Shown: in pieces, positions 13,601 to 20,614 of the stretch
Position numbering within the stretch: position 1 is the first letter of the stretch
Layout: each line of letters opens with the position of its first letter
Source of the DNA: JBBTWV01 sp038062615
GTDB lineage: Bacteria > Patescibacteriota > Gracilibacteria > UBA1369 > UM-FILTER-53-11
Assembly (NCBI GenBank): GCA_038062615.1
Contig: JBBTWV010000037.1
Location: 1-29,363, forward strand
DNA: 29,363 nucleotides
Reading direction: 5' to 3'
Position numbers and translations under genes: made by a program
Notes under the pieces: generated by a model
Seen by the model: only the letters and a program-made list of their open reading frames with translations
What the model was told of the DNA's origin: nothing
Database searches by the model: none

Positions 13601-15441
13601 CTGATCTCATCCCGGGTGTTGATGTCGAAGCTCAGGACAAAGACGGCAACACGGTAACTCCTGTAAATGCTGCTGCTAGTCCAACTCTTGCAGTCGGTGA
13701 CCTTGCTGTTGATACTTCTCCATCTGTTATGAAGACCATTGCTACTTCAGGTTCACTCACGGGTGTACAGGAAGGCAGCCCTGATCCAGCTCTCGTAGTT
13801 GGTGGTGCTACAGGTGTAACGCTAGCTAAGTACAAATTCAACACCCTCAACGAAGCTTTCACGGTAAGCAAACTTGATGTTGTTATTGATAGCAACAGTG
13901 ACTTTACGGATGACGAATCTGATGACACGGGTACGAACAATGTAACAAGAGTGGGTGTCTCCTATGCTAAGAAAGATGGAACAACGGAGACGGTTGGTAT
14001 GGGTCTCTCCTCTGGTAAGGCTTCATTCACCAACTTGAATATCTATGTTCCAAAAGATGGGAGTGCTGTTGTAAGCATTTTTGCTGACTTCAACACAACT
14101 GAACTTGGTGCAACTTCCGGTGGAACGGTCCGCTTGGGTCTCAACGAACGAAATACGGCCGCCACCAACAGCTTTGAGGCTATTGGTGAAGGTTCTACAG
14201 AAAAGAAGACAGTTACAGATCTTACGACGTACACCAACTCTTCTGCTGTGAACTCCGTTGTGCTCCGCAAGTCGGTTCCAACGGTCGCCAAGCTTTCTAC
14301 AGCGGCTACAAAGTTGAACAATGGTCAAAACGATATTGCTGCTATCACGGTTGCGGCTGATGCTAAAGAGGCTGTAACACTCAAGAGATTGGCCTTTGAA
14401 TACAGCTCCACAGCTACAATTACAGTAGGCACATTGGATCTTTACAGAAAAGTTGGAACGGGTTCTGAAACTAGCGTAACAAGCCAGGTTACCATCCGAA
14501 ACCGCGCCGGTGTGAACTTGAAATCCGGTGGTACGAACCTCAATGCCAATGCGGCTACAACGGATACCATCTACGTTCAATGGGATAAGGCTGCTGCTGA
14601 TCAGGAACCAATCTCTAAGGGTACAACGAACACCTATATCGTTAGAGCTACAGTTTCTGGCGCCGCCGCCAACACGAGTCTTTCTACGTACATCGCCGAC
14701 GATACGACTCGCTATGTGGTCTCCACAGCCAGCTCCAGCGTAAACAAGCTGAGGGCAACTGAGGTTGTCACATCTCCAGAAGCAGTTGATGCTTCTACAA
14801 AGAACAACAGATCCGTTTGGTACTACGTTTACAACACGGCGTTATGTGATAACACTAACGTAAGAGGTTGTGTCTTCATGGACGTCAACGGTAACGGTTC
14901 CTACGATGTAGCTACCGATCCAGAGATCATTCTTGCTGCCGGTGTCACTACTGGTTTGACATCTGCTGCTATCATCCCAGGTACTCTCCGCGTCACAACC
15001 GATACGGTTGCTGGTGCATTCGCAGACTCCCTGGATGGTTTGTACTTTGATCTCTCGGGCGTAAGCGCCGCTAACGGAACTTACTCTGCAACAGATGACG
15101 TGGCCTTTGGTCTTGCTGCTGCTACAGGTGGTGTTAATGTGAATAACGCGGCGGTTGTCAACGACCTGAGATGGGCTCCATCTTCCAGCACGATCTATAT
15201 TGATCGTAACGTAGGTGGCGGTACCAATGACACATACCAGGCCGCTAATGATGATAAGATTGCCGCTACCATCACTCTGCCGACGACGGCTCCAACGGCT
15301 GAAACAGAAGCTTATACCAGCAACTTCAACTTCATCTGGTCTGATAACTCTGCGGCCTCACACACCACGTCTACGGTAGACTGGACAAACGGTGTAGATG
15401 TAAGCAACTTGCCTACACAAACTCTGAGCTTGAGCTTCTAA
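10645..15441 (+). CDS. S-layer-homology-domain surface protein, probable S-layer protein
   Basis: 1598 residues. Residues 1-33 are a Sec signal peptide (RIRKWISILSILSILSSVLA, cleavage near TASA). Residues ~40-215 form three SLH-like repeats (WATEATQTLVDGGFRD, NPFSDVPDTEWYADSAKLCA, ASSFSEWALKGNAFAKEQGL), which in other bacteria hold the protein to cell-wall polymers. An acidic linker of three GEEEETPP units follows (DNA repeat 11353-11424), then about 1340 residues rich in Thr, Ala, Val, Ser and Asp with the look of stacked beta-sandwich domains. The last residues are QTLSLSF. Cys is nearly absent except a pair near residues 1410-1420 (LCDNTNVRGCVF). Large size, a single signal peptide, a gene-specific terminator and regular codon choice fit an abundant S-layer subunit. 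It is the first gene of the surface block. The exact domain folds are not identified. Confidence 0.8.
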   Translation: MNTRSFLRIRKWISILSILSILSSVLAVPTASAAAADDYVKAFPDWATEATQTLVDGGFRDTKLKPDANGNVTRAAACYMFVKMFGEDSGVDPADIENPFSDVPDTEWYADSAKLCASFGWMVGKTDDEGQYFMGNKPFLREEFGTVLWSMAGKPDVDESVLDDLPDASSFSEWALKGNAFAKEQGLLHGGAKADTQVPVSNAMMNLIAVNFNTAVSEGNVELSYEPVEEVGEEEEEEEETPPGEEEETPPGEEEETPPAPQAGALTVALATSTPASKTMNPGANGVPLASFTFSVGADEAVLSGVAFHRVGGGAPADFSAVTLYQGETRLKAGKTISTDTNLAEFAGLNLKITPTAPVTLTLKGDLITTAAAASPHAFEITGTSAVTTTAGSVVGLPVVGNTMTIGGAIVGAVTIAPVNTLSKPTLGAKAVEVSNVKLTAGANDISFRRLSLTHGGTISRSNLVNFKLTDNIDSTKFLASAEALSGDLLVFNLTTPYTVPKNNNRSFRVWADVTGGKTADTLDFYLDETSDLDSIDTTVGYGARVTNTMTKALVTDTTFQGGKITLADNGPVAQNVASNQTNVHLFDFALTSDRNVTVKDYYLWLEQTAFDNAGPATGTAKAGDNSTTTSVANVPGDLDVGNISPAGVITFQTDTIDDGQATGDLAVGDVIKFVIPTVTAGTAGTYYGKILTVGANSSANNSTATLIYPTSVTAASAPTWVDGGSTLTTAGTNDFEEVFDIYLATRVKNLKLINTDTQGTIASVTNSTYLNVFSDDFDVMSGKTLNLAFLADLDSTLPANNAFKGGVDFAESNFIKDPDANEFIATSDVVGGNTFGKSMTAVAASLTVSRASTPVSETHVKGQTGVNLLGLSMKAGDGGDVRISKVVVRLVADDDSTFDNTGYGDLAANTVVDSAELYRVNADNTETKVGTTAGLSLVGTIGAAAGYYKAEFASLNYNLAKSVSEKWLVKVKLKNTVSSTNYVSADLIPGVDVEAQDKDGNTVTPVNAAASPTLAVGDLAVDTSPSVMKTIATSGSLTGVQEGSPDPALVVGGATGVTLAKYKFNTLNEAFTVSKLDVVIDSNSDFTDDESDDTGTNNVTRVGVSYAKKDGTTETVGMGLSSGKASFTNLNIYVPKDGSAVVSIFADFNTTELGATSGGTVRLGLNERNTAATNSFEAIGEGSTEKKTVTDLTTYTNSSAVNSVVLRKSVPTVAKLSTAATKLNNGQNDIAAITVAADAKEAVTLKRLAFEYSSTATITVGTLDLYRKVGTGSETSVTSQVTIRNRAGVNLKSGGTNLNANAATTDTIYVQWDKAAADQEPISKGTTNTYIVRATVSGAAANTSLSTYIADDTTRYVVSTASSSVNKLRATEVVTSPEAVDASTKNNRSVWYYVYNTALCDNTNVRGCVFMDVNGNGSYDVATDPEIILAAGVTTGLTSAAIIPGTLRVTTDTVAGAFADSLDGLYFDLSGVSAANGTYSATDDVAFGLAAATGGVNVNNAAVVNDLRWAPSSSTIYIDRNVGGGTNDTYQAANDDKIAATITLPTTAPTAETEAYTSNFNFIWSDNSAASHTTSTVDWTNGVDVSNLPTQTLSLSF
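11353..11424 (+). repeat. Three 24-bp tandem repeats coding an acidic Pro linker
   Basis: Units 11353-11376, 11377-11400 and 11401-11424 are identical except the last codon; each encodes EEEETPPG (or A). They separate the SLH part from the long beta-rich part of the S-layer-like protein and could change copy number by slippage. Confidence 0.9.
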
Positions 15442-15481
15442 TTATTCGCTTCAACTCATTGTTGCTCTCTCGGTTGAGAAC

Positions 15482-15513
15482 AAAAACACCCCGCATTCCA
15501 GCGGGGTGTTTTT
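15482..15513 (+). terminator. Intrinsic terminator of the S-layer gene
   Basis: CACCCCGC (15487-15494) and GCGGGGTG (15501-15508) form a perfect 8-bp GC stem with a six-base loop, flanked by A and T runs that extend the pairing. The T run at 15509-15513 makes it a good Rho-independent terminator; the A run on the other side could let it work in both directions. Confidence 0.9.
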
Positions 15514-15516
15514 GTA

Positions 15517-15622
15517 TGTCATTGCTTCGTCGCCGGCCTCTGCGGGGCAGGCGACGAAGCAATCTACTCAACGAACCCACGCGGCCAGATTGCTTCGGTC
15601 GCTTTGCTCCCTCGCAATGACA
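15517..15622. repeat. Family C repeat, copy 1, with TGTCATTGC terminal inverted repeats
   Basis: 106 bp bounded by TGTCATTGC (15517-15525) and GCAATGACA (15614-15622). Inside, ATTGCTTCGTCGCC pairs with GGCGACGAAGCAAT, and GATTGCTTCGGTCGC occurs again. It resembles the common bacterial intergenic repeat whose translation gives the spurious CHCEERSDEAIS-type peptides. It sits between the S-layer terminator and the TPR gene. Confidence 0.7.
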
Positions 15623-15633
15623 TCTGTTATAAT
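15604..15633 (+). promoter_or_regulatory. Promoter of the TPR gene, partly inside repeat C
   Basis: TTGCTC (15604-15609), 18-nt spacer, TATAAT (15628-15633) with TGT directly before it (extended -10). Only 8 nt separate TATAAT from the ATG at 15642, so a start at the usual distance gives an essentially leaderless mRNA. The -35 lies inside the repeat. Confidence 0.5.
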
Positions 15634-15641
15634 CACTCTGT

Positions 15642-16193
15642 ATGAAAAAGAATCTCCAATATTTTATTGCTGGTTTCCTTTTGGTGCTCATGGTTGGTAT
15701 TGGTATTTGGGCCTACATGAAAAAGGCTTCTTATAATGTGGAGCTTCCACTTACACAGGAGCAAAGAGCGGAGTATCAATCAAAAATCGTTGCCATGGAT
15801 CAAAAGCTCAAGGAGTCCCGCCAAAGAGGCGAGGAAAAACCGGACATTGATTATTTTATTGAGAAAGCCCGGTACCAAGAATACTTAGGCCACTACAGCG
15901 ATGCCATTGATACCTTGCTGGATGCTCTCCGGTATTATCAGGTTACTTCGGCAGGTTGGAATAACTTAGCCAAACTTTATGACAAAGTAGGGGAGTACGC
16001 TTTGGCATCCCAGTTTTATAATAAGCTCCTTGATACTTTTAATATTGATCGCTATTACTACGAATTAGCATGGGACTATTATCATCTGGGAAAATTTGAA
16101 GATGCCCGCAACGCATATGGCCGCTATACCCAGCTTACCGGTGGTTATGATAATGAGCTCTATAAACTTCTTTACGCTCCTCAGCCCAAATAG
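15642..16193 (+). CDS. Membrane-anchored TPR-repeat protein
   Basis: 183 residues. MKKNLQ is followed by a single membrane helix (YFIAGFLLVLMVGIGIWAYM, residues 7-26), an uncleaved anchor or signal. A polar linker and then tetratricopeptide-like helices occupy residues ~68-180: ARYQEYLGHYSDAIDTLLDA, WNNLAKLYDKVGEYALASQF, YYELAWDYYHLGKFEDARNA. TPR domains bind other proteins, so an envelope-assembly scaffold role is plausible but inferred. The stop codon lies 2 nt before the next gene, so the two are surely co-transcribed and probably translationally coupled. It has its own promoter behind the S-layer terminator. Confidence 0.8.
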   Translation: MKKNLQYFIAGFLLVLMVGIGIWAYMKKASYNVELPLTQEQRAEYQSKIVAMDQKLKESRQRGEEKPDIDYFIEKARYQEYLGHYSDAIDTLLDALRYYQVTSAGWNNLAKLYDKVGEYALASQFYNKLLDTFNIDRYYYELAWDYYHLGKFEDARNAYGRYTQLTGGYDNELYKLLYAPQPK

Positions 16194-16195
16194 TT

Positions 16196-17518
16196 ATGAT
16201 TTACAAGCATGTTAAAAATGGAGTTGTGGCTTTGGCCGTTTTTGCATCTTTCTTTTTAGGAAGTATGACGGTTTTTGCCGATGCAAATGTTTCACTTTTT
16301 ATGACGACCTGGCAGAAATTTGCTCAAAATGAGGCATCTCCGGTTCTGCCTAATATTTTGATTACTGATGCCGGTGGCGGAAACATTACTCCTGCAAAAG
16401 GAGTTACCATTATGTTGCCTACAGATATAGACATTTTGTGGGACAAAACGGTGACTCAGTATGCCGTCAATGATGCTTTGGTAACGGTCACTTATAGCAA
16501 AAATCTGAGGAATGTCACGATCCCTGTGACGGCTACGTTTACCGCCGGGCAGTCTGTGATCGTGAGTGGTGCAAAACTTCGTATTTATTCACCAGGGAGC
16601 AGTTATCGTGATTTGAAGCTGGATATTAATGGTGACGGCGTTGCTGATGCAACTGGCGTTAATGGTGTGCAAATTGACGCTGATGTTTTAAAGAGTGACC
16701 AGCAAGCGCCTTTTCAGGTAGCCAATGTATCGCATGCGGTATCGGAAAAATCAGTTACGCTTACTTGGGAAAATCCTGTAGATCCGGATTATAACGGCTT
16801 GTTCATCACAAAAACACTCACACGCGGGGGAAAGACGACGCCGGAAGATATTGCTATTGATAAGCTGACAACCACCTATTCTGATGCGAATGTGCAAAAA
16901 GATGACGTGCTTGAATACTCATTGAAGACAAAAGATAATGTTGGGAATGTTGGTGAAGGGGTAAAAGTTACGCTCACGTTTGGCGCGACTCTGCCACCAC
17001 CGGTTTTGACACCACCACCAGTGGTGACGCCGCCGGCTCCACCAGCAGAAGAAACCCCACCTTCGCCAGCGCCAGTCGTAATGCCGAGTATTACCGATTC
17101 ACTCTCTGAAAGTGAAATAACGTCTCTTTTAGCGGCTTTTAAAGATATAGACGCTAACACGCCAAATCGAAAGCAAATCGCGTATTTGGTCAAAATTGGA
17201 GCTTTAAAAGGAGATAAGGCAGGACGACTTAGGCTTGATGCCAAGATGTCTTATGCGGCATTTGCGCAGATTGTTGTAAAAGCCTTTGCCGTAGAGGGTA
17301 AAGGTACGGCTTTGACGATCATGAAAAAACTTGGATACATTTTAAAGGCGACAAAGGCGAGCCGCTTTATTCCCAAAAAAAATGCTTTAAAAATTCTTTT
17401 GAAGGTGAAGGGGATTGATGCTGCTACGCAAAATATTACCGATATGAAATTGCTGAGGGGAACGCTTTTAAAAGGCGATCTTGTTCCCTGGATGATCGCT
17501 GTAGTGGATGCCCCATAG
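16196..17518 (+). CDS. Secreted protein with an FN3-like domain, Pro-rich linker and a C-terminal SLH-like region
   Basis: 440 residues. Residues 1-28 are a signal peptide (GVVALAVFASFFLGSMTVFA, cleavage after FADA). Residues ~30-165 are beta-rich with a Ca-binding-like DINGDGVADATG. Residues ~170-265 resemble a fibronectin type III domain (KSVTLTWENPVDPDYNGLFI, YSLKTKDNVGNVGEG). Residues ~267-300 form a Pro/Val linker (LPPPVLTPPPVVTPPAPP) that would span the wall. The remaining helical ~135 residues (FKDIDANTPNRKQIAYLVKI, LRLDAKMSYAAFAQIVVKAF) look like degenerate SLH repeats. It probably sits at the surface with the S-layer protein. It follows the TPR gene by 2 nt and converges on the MopE lipoprotein gene 58 bp away. 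The precise role is unknown. Confidence 0.75.
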   Translation: MIYKHVKNGVVALAVFASFFLGSMTVFADANVSLFMTTWQKFAQNEASPVLPNILITDAGGGNITPAKGVTIMLPTDIDILWDKTVTQYAVNDALVTVTYSKNLRNVTIPVTATFTAGQSVIVSGAKLRIYSPGSSYRDLKLDINGDGVADATGVNGVQIDADVLKSDQQAPFQVANVSHAVSEKSVTLTWENPVDPDYNGLFITKTLTRGGKTTPEDIAIDKLTTTYSDANVQKDDVLEYSLKTKDNVGNVGEGVKVTLTFGATLPPPVLTPPPVVTPPAPPAEETPPSPAPVVMPSITDSLSESEITSLLAAFKDIDANTPNRKQIAYLVKIGALKGDKAGRLRLDAKMSYAAFAQIVVKAFAVEGKGTALTIMKKLGYILKATKASRFIPKKNALKILLKVKGIDAATQNITDMKLLRGTLLKGDLVPWMIAVVDAP

Positions 17519-17542
17519 GTTCTCACGAATTTGCGAACTTGA

Positions 17543-17572
17543 TGTCATTAGATTGCTTCGCTCGCAATGACA
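17543..17572. repeat. Family C repeat, copy 2 (short form)
   Basis: 30 bp with TGTCATT (17543-17549) and AATGACA (17566-17572) ends and an inner hairpin TTGCTTCGCTCGCAA. It fills most of the 58-bp gap between two convergent genes and could act as a weak two-way terminator. Confidence 0.65.
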
Positions 17573-17576
17573 ATAA

Positions 17577-18140
17577 TCACTGCGGCGTTGGGATCGTATA
17601 ATCACGGCAGCTTCCGGATTGGCGAAGCGTTTCTGCATCCCAGTCAGTAGGACCGACGCATGCGGTAACGCGTGCTCCCCATGAAGAGTTGAAGATGGCT
17701 TTTGCCGCATCGGTTCGATTTGCGAGATTTGGCGGAATATATTGGAAAAAGCGGCTTGTATAGGTGTCCGTAATGGCAATATTGCCGCAATTATTTAAGA
17801 AAATATCAACCACGTTTCCGCTGACATCTCGCAGGCGGATAGTGGGGAATTGATTGAGGGTCGTATTTCGGCAAGACATATTCTGCATAACGGCTTCACA
17901 CACATCCCCGGGGGTGTCACCTCCGTTGGCATTTTGGTTTGTAGGCTCGTATGTATCCGGACAGTAATCATGGCAATCTAAAATTCCGTCATTATCGCGG
18001 TCACGGTCTACGGCACTACAAGAGCCGTAACTGCCGTTGGTGCAGAATTGAACTCCACCCGGATTGTTGCATATCGGAGATGAGCAGAATTGCATGAATT
18101 CTCCTCCTGTGGCAGGGTCAATGTCTACCTGCCATCGCAA
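17577..18140 (-). pseudogene. C-terminal part of the MopE-repeat lipoprotein, separated by a frameshift
   Basis: This frame has only a TTG as a possible start and overlaps the end of the upstream frame (18125) by 16 nt. The upstream protein breaks off within its eleventh motif (CNGQDDDCDG then R and stop), while this frame resumes with VDIDPATGGEFMQFC. Restoring one base near 18127-18133 would join them as DDDCDG-x-VDIDPATGG. The region holds a Cys-rich segment, a thrombospondin type 3-like calcium motif (DRDRDNDGILDCHDYCPD followed by TYEP), and a C-terminal domain of about 100 residues ending SCRDYTIPTPQ. Whether the break is a real mutation, programmed frameshifting or an assembly error cannot be told here. 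Confidence 0.7.
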
Positions 18141-20542
18141 TCGTCATCCTGGCCGTTGCAAACTTCATTGGTGGCTCGTTCTGGGTGGGCTTGTGCGGGG
18201 CAGGTCACGATTCCGGTTTCCGGATTGCAAACGTACTCAGCAGACTCGCGGCAGACACCTAAACCGGCATGGCACGGGCCCATTCCGGGGAATTCTTCGT
18301 CCGTGTCACCATCGCAATCATCATCCAAGCCATTACACTCTTCGTCTGTGGGATCTCCTGCAACCGCACTACAGTCACCTCCTAGTTGGATGGTGCCGTT
18401 TCTTTGGCATTCGCTAATTCCTGGAGAACAAGGGCAACCGTTGTCCGTGGTTCCTTCGCAATCATCATCAGCATCATTACCGCAAATTTCATCGTGGGGA
18501 GTGCCGGGTGTGGCATTGCAATGGGCACCTTGTGGAAGAGTGCAGACCATGACGCCGGCGCGGTAGCAGTTTCCAATGCCCGCTTCGCATGGTTGGCCAA
18601 TATTTTGCAGATCTTCGTCCGTGTTGCCATCACAATCATCGTCGCGTCCATTACATGTTTCTGTCCCAGGTTGGCCGGCGGTGGCGCTACAGCTGCCATC
18701 TTCTAAAATGACGCCTACATCGGTGCAAACGCCTGTTCCAGCGGCGCATGGGCAGCCGGTACCTTCGTCGGTGTTGCCGTCACAGTCGTCGTCTCGGTTG
18801 TTACAATCTTCTATGTTGGTGGGCTTTGCCGTGACACTACAGTGTGAGCCATTTTGAGGGTCGCAAATAATGACGCCTTCATTGAAACACTCGCCAATTC
18901 CGTCGCTGCAATAATTATTTTTTCCGGGAAAGTCTTCGTCGGTGTTGCCATCGCAATCATCATCGCGTCCGTTGCATGTTTCTAATTCCGGCTGGCCGAC
19001 AGTGGCGTCGCAAGAGCCGCCGTCTTGAATGAATCCATGAGCTTCACAGCTACCTGTGCCGGTTGAACAAGGGCAACCTTCGTCGGCAGAGCCATCGCAG
19101 TCATCGTCTACATTATTGCACTCTTCGGCGCTTGGTAAAGTTTGGTGCCCGCAGTCTTCCCAGTGTCCGCCAACACAGCTTCGTGAACCCTCTATACAAG
19201 CCCCAATGCCGCGAGTTTCAGCCATTCCGGTATAGCAAGCCTCAACTTGGCCATGGATACACTCACAGCCGTTATCAATCGCACCGGTGCAGTCTTCGTC
19301 TTCATTATTGCCGCAAATTTCTTCTTGAGGTTGCCCGCCGGAAACACTGCACGAGCCGTCGAGCTGGATAAATCCATGTTGTTCGCAACTTCCAATGCCT
19401 GTGGAACATGGACAACCTTCATCGGTGTTGCCGTCGCAGTCGTCATCCTCTCCATTGCAGATTTCCGTACCGGGGAGGCCTTGTTGTTCACAGGCTCCAA
19501 AATGTCCGTCGGGGCAGGTTTGTATGCCATCATGGCAGACGCCTACGCCTCGGGTTTGGATGTCACCTTGATAACAACCCTGGGAATCACCAGGCGAGCA
19601 CTCGCAACCATTATCAATATCACCGCTACAGTCATCATCAAGCCCGTTGCCGCAAATTTCTTCGGGGAGAGGATTGATGATAGGCGCATTGCAATAAATG
19701 CGGCCGGTTTGGCCGTCACATACGTAAACTCCGGAAGCGGAGCAAATACCGAGTTCGATTTCGCAAGATCCCATGCCGGTGAATTCTTCATCGGTGTCGC
19801 CATCGCAGTCATCATCTTGGCCGTTGCAAATTTCCAGATTGGGGACGCATGTAGGTTCTGGGGTTGCGGTGGGAGTAGGATCTCCAGTTGGAGTGGGTTC
19901 TGAAGTTCCACTCGGAGTTGGACCTACTGTCTCTGTTGGCGAAGGTGAAGGACTGGGGGCAACGGTGGCCGTAGGAGGTGTTGATGGCGTTGGTTCTTGG
20001 GTTGGAGTGGGTTTTGGCGTTGCACTTGGCGTTTGCGAAGGTACTGCGGTTTGAGTTGGGACCGTAGTTGCTGTGGGCAGTGGGGTGGAGGTAGCTGTTG
20101 CTGAAGGAGTAGAAGTTGGGGGGCGTGTGGCAGTAGGAGAGGGAGTGGCTGGCCCCGTTGGAGTAGGTGTAGCACTTGTAGGTGAAGGAGTCGGCGGTTG
20201 AGTTGGGGTCGGAGGTGGAGTTACCGGACGGGTCGGAGTAGGAGTAGAAGTTGGACGATGCGTAGGCGTGGGTGTTGGCGTGGAAGTTGGGCGCTGGGTT
20301 GCTGTGGAAGAGGGCGTGGGCGTTGGGCTAGGAGTCGAGGTTGGTGTTGCTGATGCTGTTGCCGTTGCAGTTGGCACAGCATCAAATTTTCCATTTCCTC
20401 TTGGCGCAACGACGTTCCCGCAAGCAGCCATCGCCATAAGGGAAAAAGCGGAGATGGTTTGCCGAATACCTCGCGGGAGATTTCCTAACTGGTTAGATCT
20501 TGGAGTGTACCCACGAGTTTTTTCGGCTGAACGAAGAGACAT
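18125..20542 (-). CDS. Lipoprotein with Ser/Thr/Pro linker and eleven MopE-type metal-binding motifs (frameshifted at its 3' end)
   Basis: Starts at the ATG at 20542 (AAGG 8 nt upstream), three codons inside a longer GTG frame (20551). Residues 28-41 are hydrophobic and end in a lipobox-like MAAC, so it is a likely lipoprotein. About 170 residues of Pro/Thr/Ser with short TPT and SPTP units follow, a wall-spanning or glycosylatable stalk. Then come eleven repeats of the type CNGxDDDCDGxTDE: five are DDDCDG followed by [DN]TDE, others vary as DDDCSGDIDNGC or EDEDCTGAIDNGC. This is the putative metal-binding motif of MopE, the copper-responsive surface protein of methanotrophs, and of many myxobacterial proteins. 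The acidic loops suggest calcium or other metal binding; the ligand is unknown. It has its own promoter at 20576-20605. Confidence 0.8.
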   Translation of the reverse strand: MSLRSAEKTRGYTPRSNQLGNLPRGIRQTISAFSLMAMAACGNVVAPRGNGKFDAVPTATATASATPTSTPSPTPTPSSTATQRPTSTPTPTPTHRPTSTPTPTRPVTPPPTPTQPPTPSPTSATPTPTGPATPSPTATRPPTSTPSATATSTPLPTATTVPTQTAVPSQTPSATPKPTPTQEPTPSTPPTATVAPSPSPSPTETVGPTPSGTSEPTPTGDPTPTATPEPTCVPNLEICNGQDDDCDGDTDEEFTGMGSCEIELGICSASGVYVCDGQTGRIYCNAPIINPLPEEICGNGLDDDCSGDIDNGCECSPGDSQGCYQGDIQTRGVGVCHDGIQTCPDGHFGACEQQGLPGTEICNGEDDDCDGNTDEGCPCSTGIGSCEQHGFIQLDGSCSVSGGQPQEEICGNNEDEDCTGAIDNGCECIHGQVEACYTGMAETRGIGACIEGSRSCVGGHWEDCGHQTLPSAEECNNVDDDCDGSADEGCPCSTGTGSCEAHGFIQDGGSCDATVGQPELETCNGRDDDCDGNTDEDFPGKNNYCSDGIGECFNEGVIICDPQNGSHCSVTAKPTNIEDCNNRDDDCDGNTDEGTGCPCAAGTGVCTDVGVILEDGSCSATAGQPGTETCNGRDDDCDGNTDEDLQNIGQPCEAGIGNCYRAGVMVCTLPQGAHCNATPGTPHDEICGNDADDDCEGTTDNGCPCSPGISECQRNGTIQLGGDCSAVAGDPTDEECNGLDDDCDGDTDEEFPGMGPCHAGLGVCRESAEYVCNPETGIVTCPAQAHPERATNEVCNGQDDDCDGR

Positions 20543-20575
20543 AGATTGCACCTTGAGTGAGTTTGAAAGGATGTT

Positions 20576-20605
20576 ATTCTACAAGATAAAATGGCGGCAG
20601 GTCAA
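20576..20605 (-). promoter_or_regulatory. Promoter of the MopE-repeat lipoprotein gene
   Basis: Minus-strand TTGACC (20605-20600), 18-nt spacer, TAGAAT (20581-20576), 34 nt before the ATG at 20542. The gap after the ligase stop (20615) is just enough for it. Confidence 0.55.
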
Positions 20606-20614
20606 CCCAATGTT

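Noticed and set aside
15413..15691. 92-residue minus-strand frame with CHCEGAKRPKQS
   Set aside because: Covers a terminator and repeat C; this peptide type is a known artefact of the repeat.
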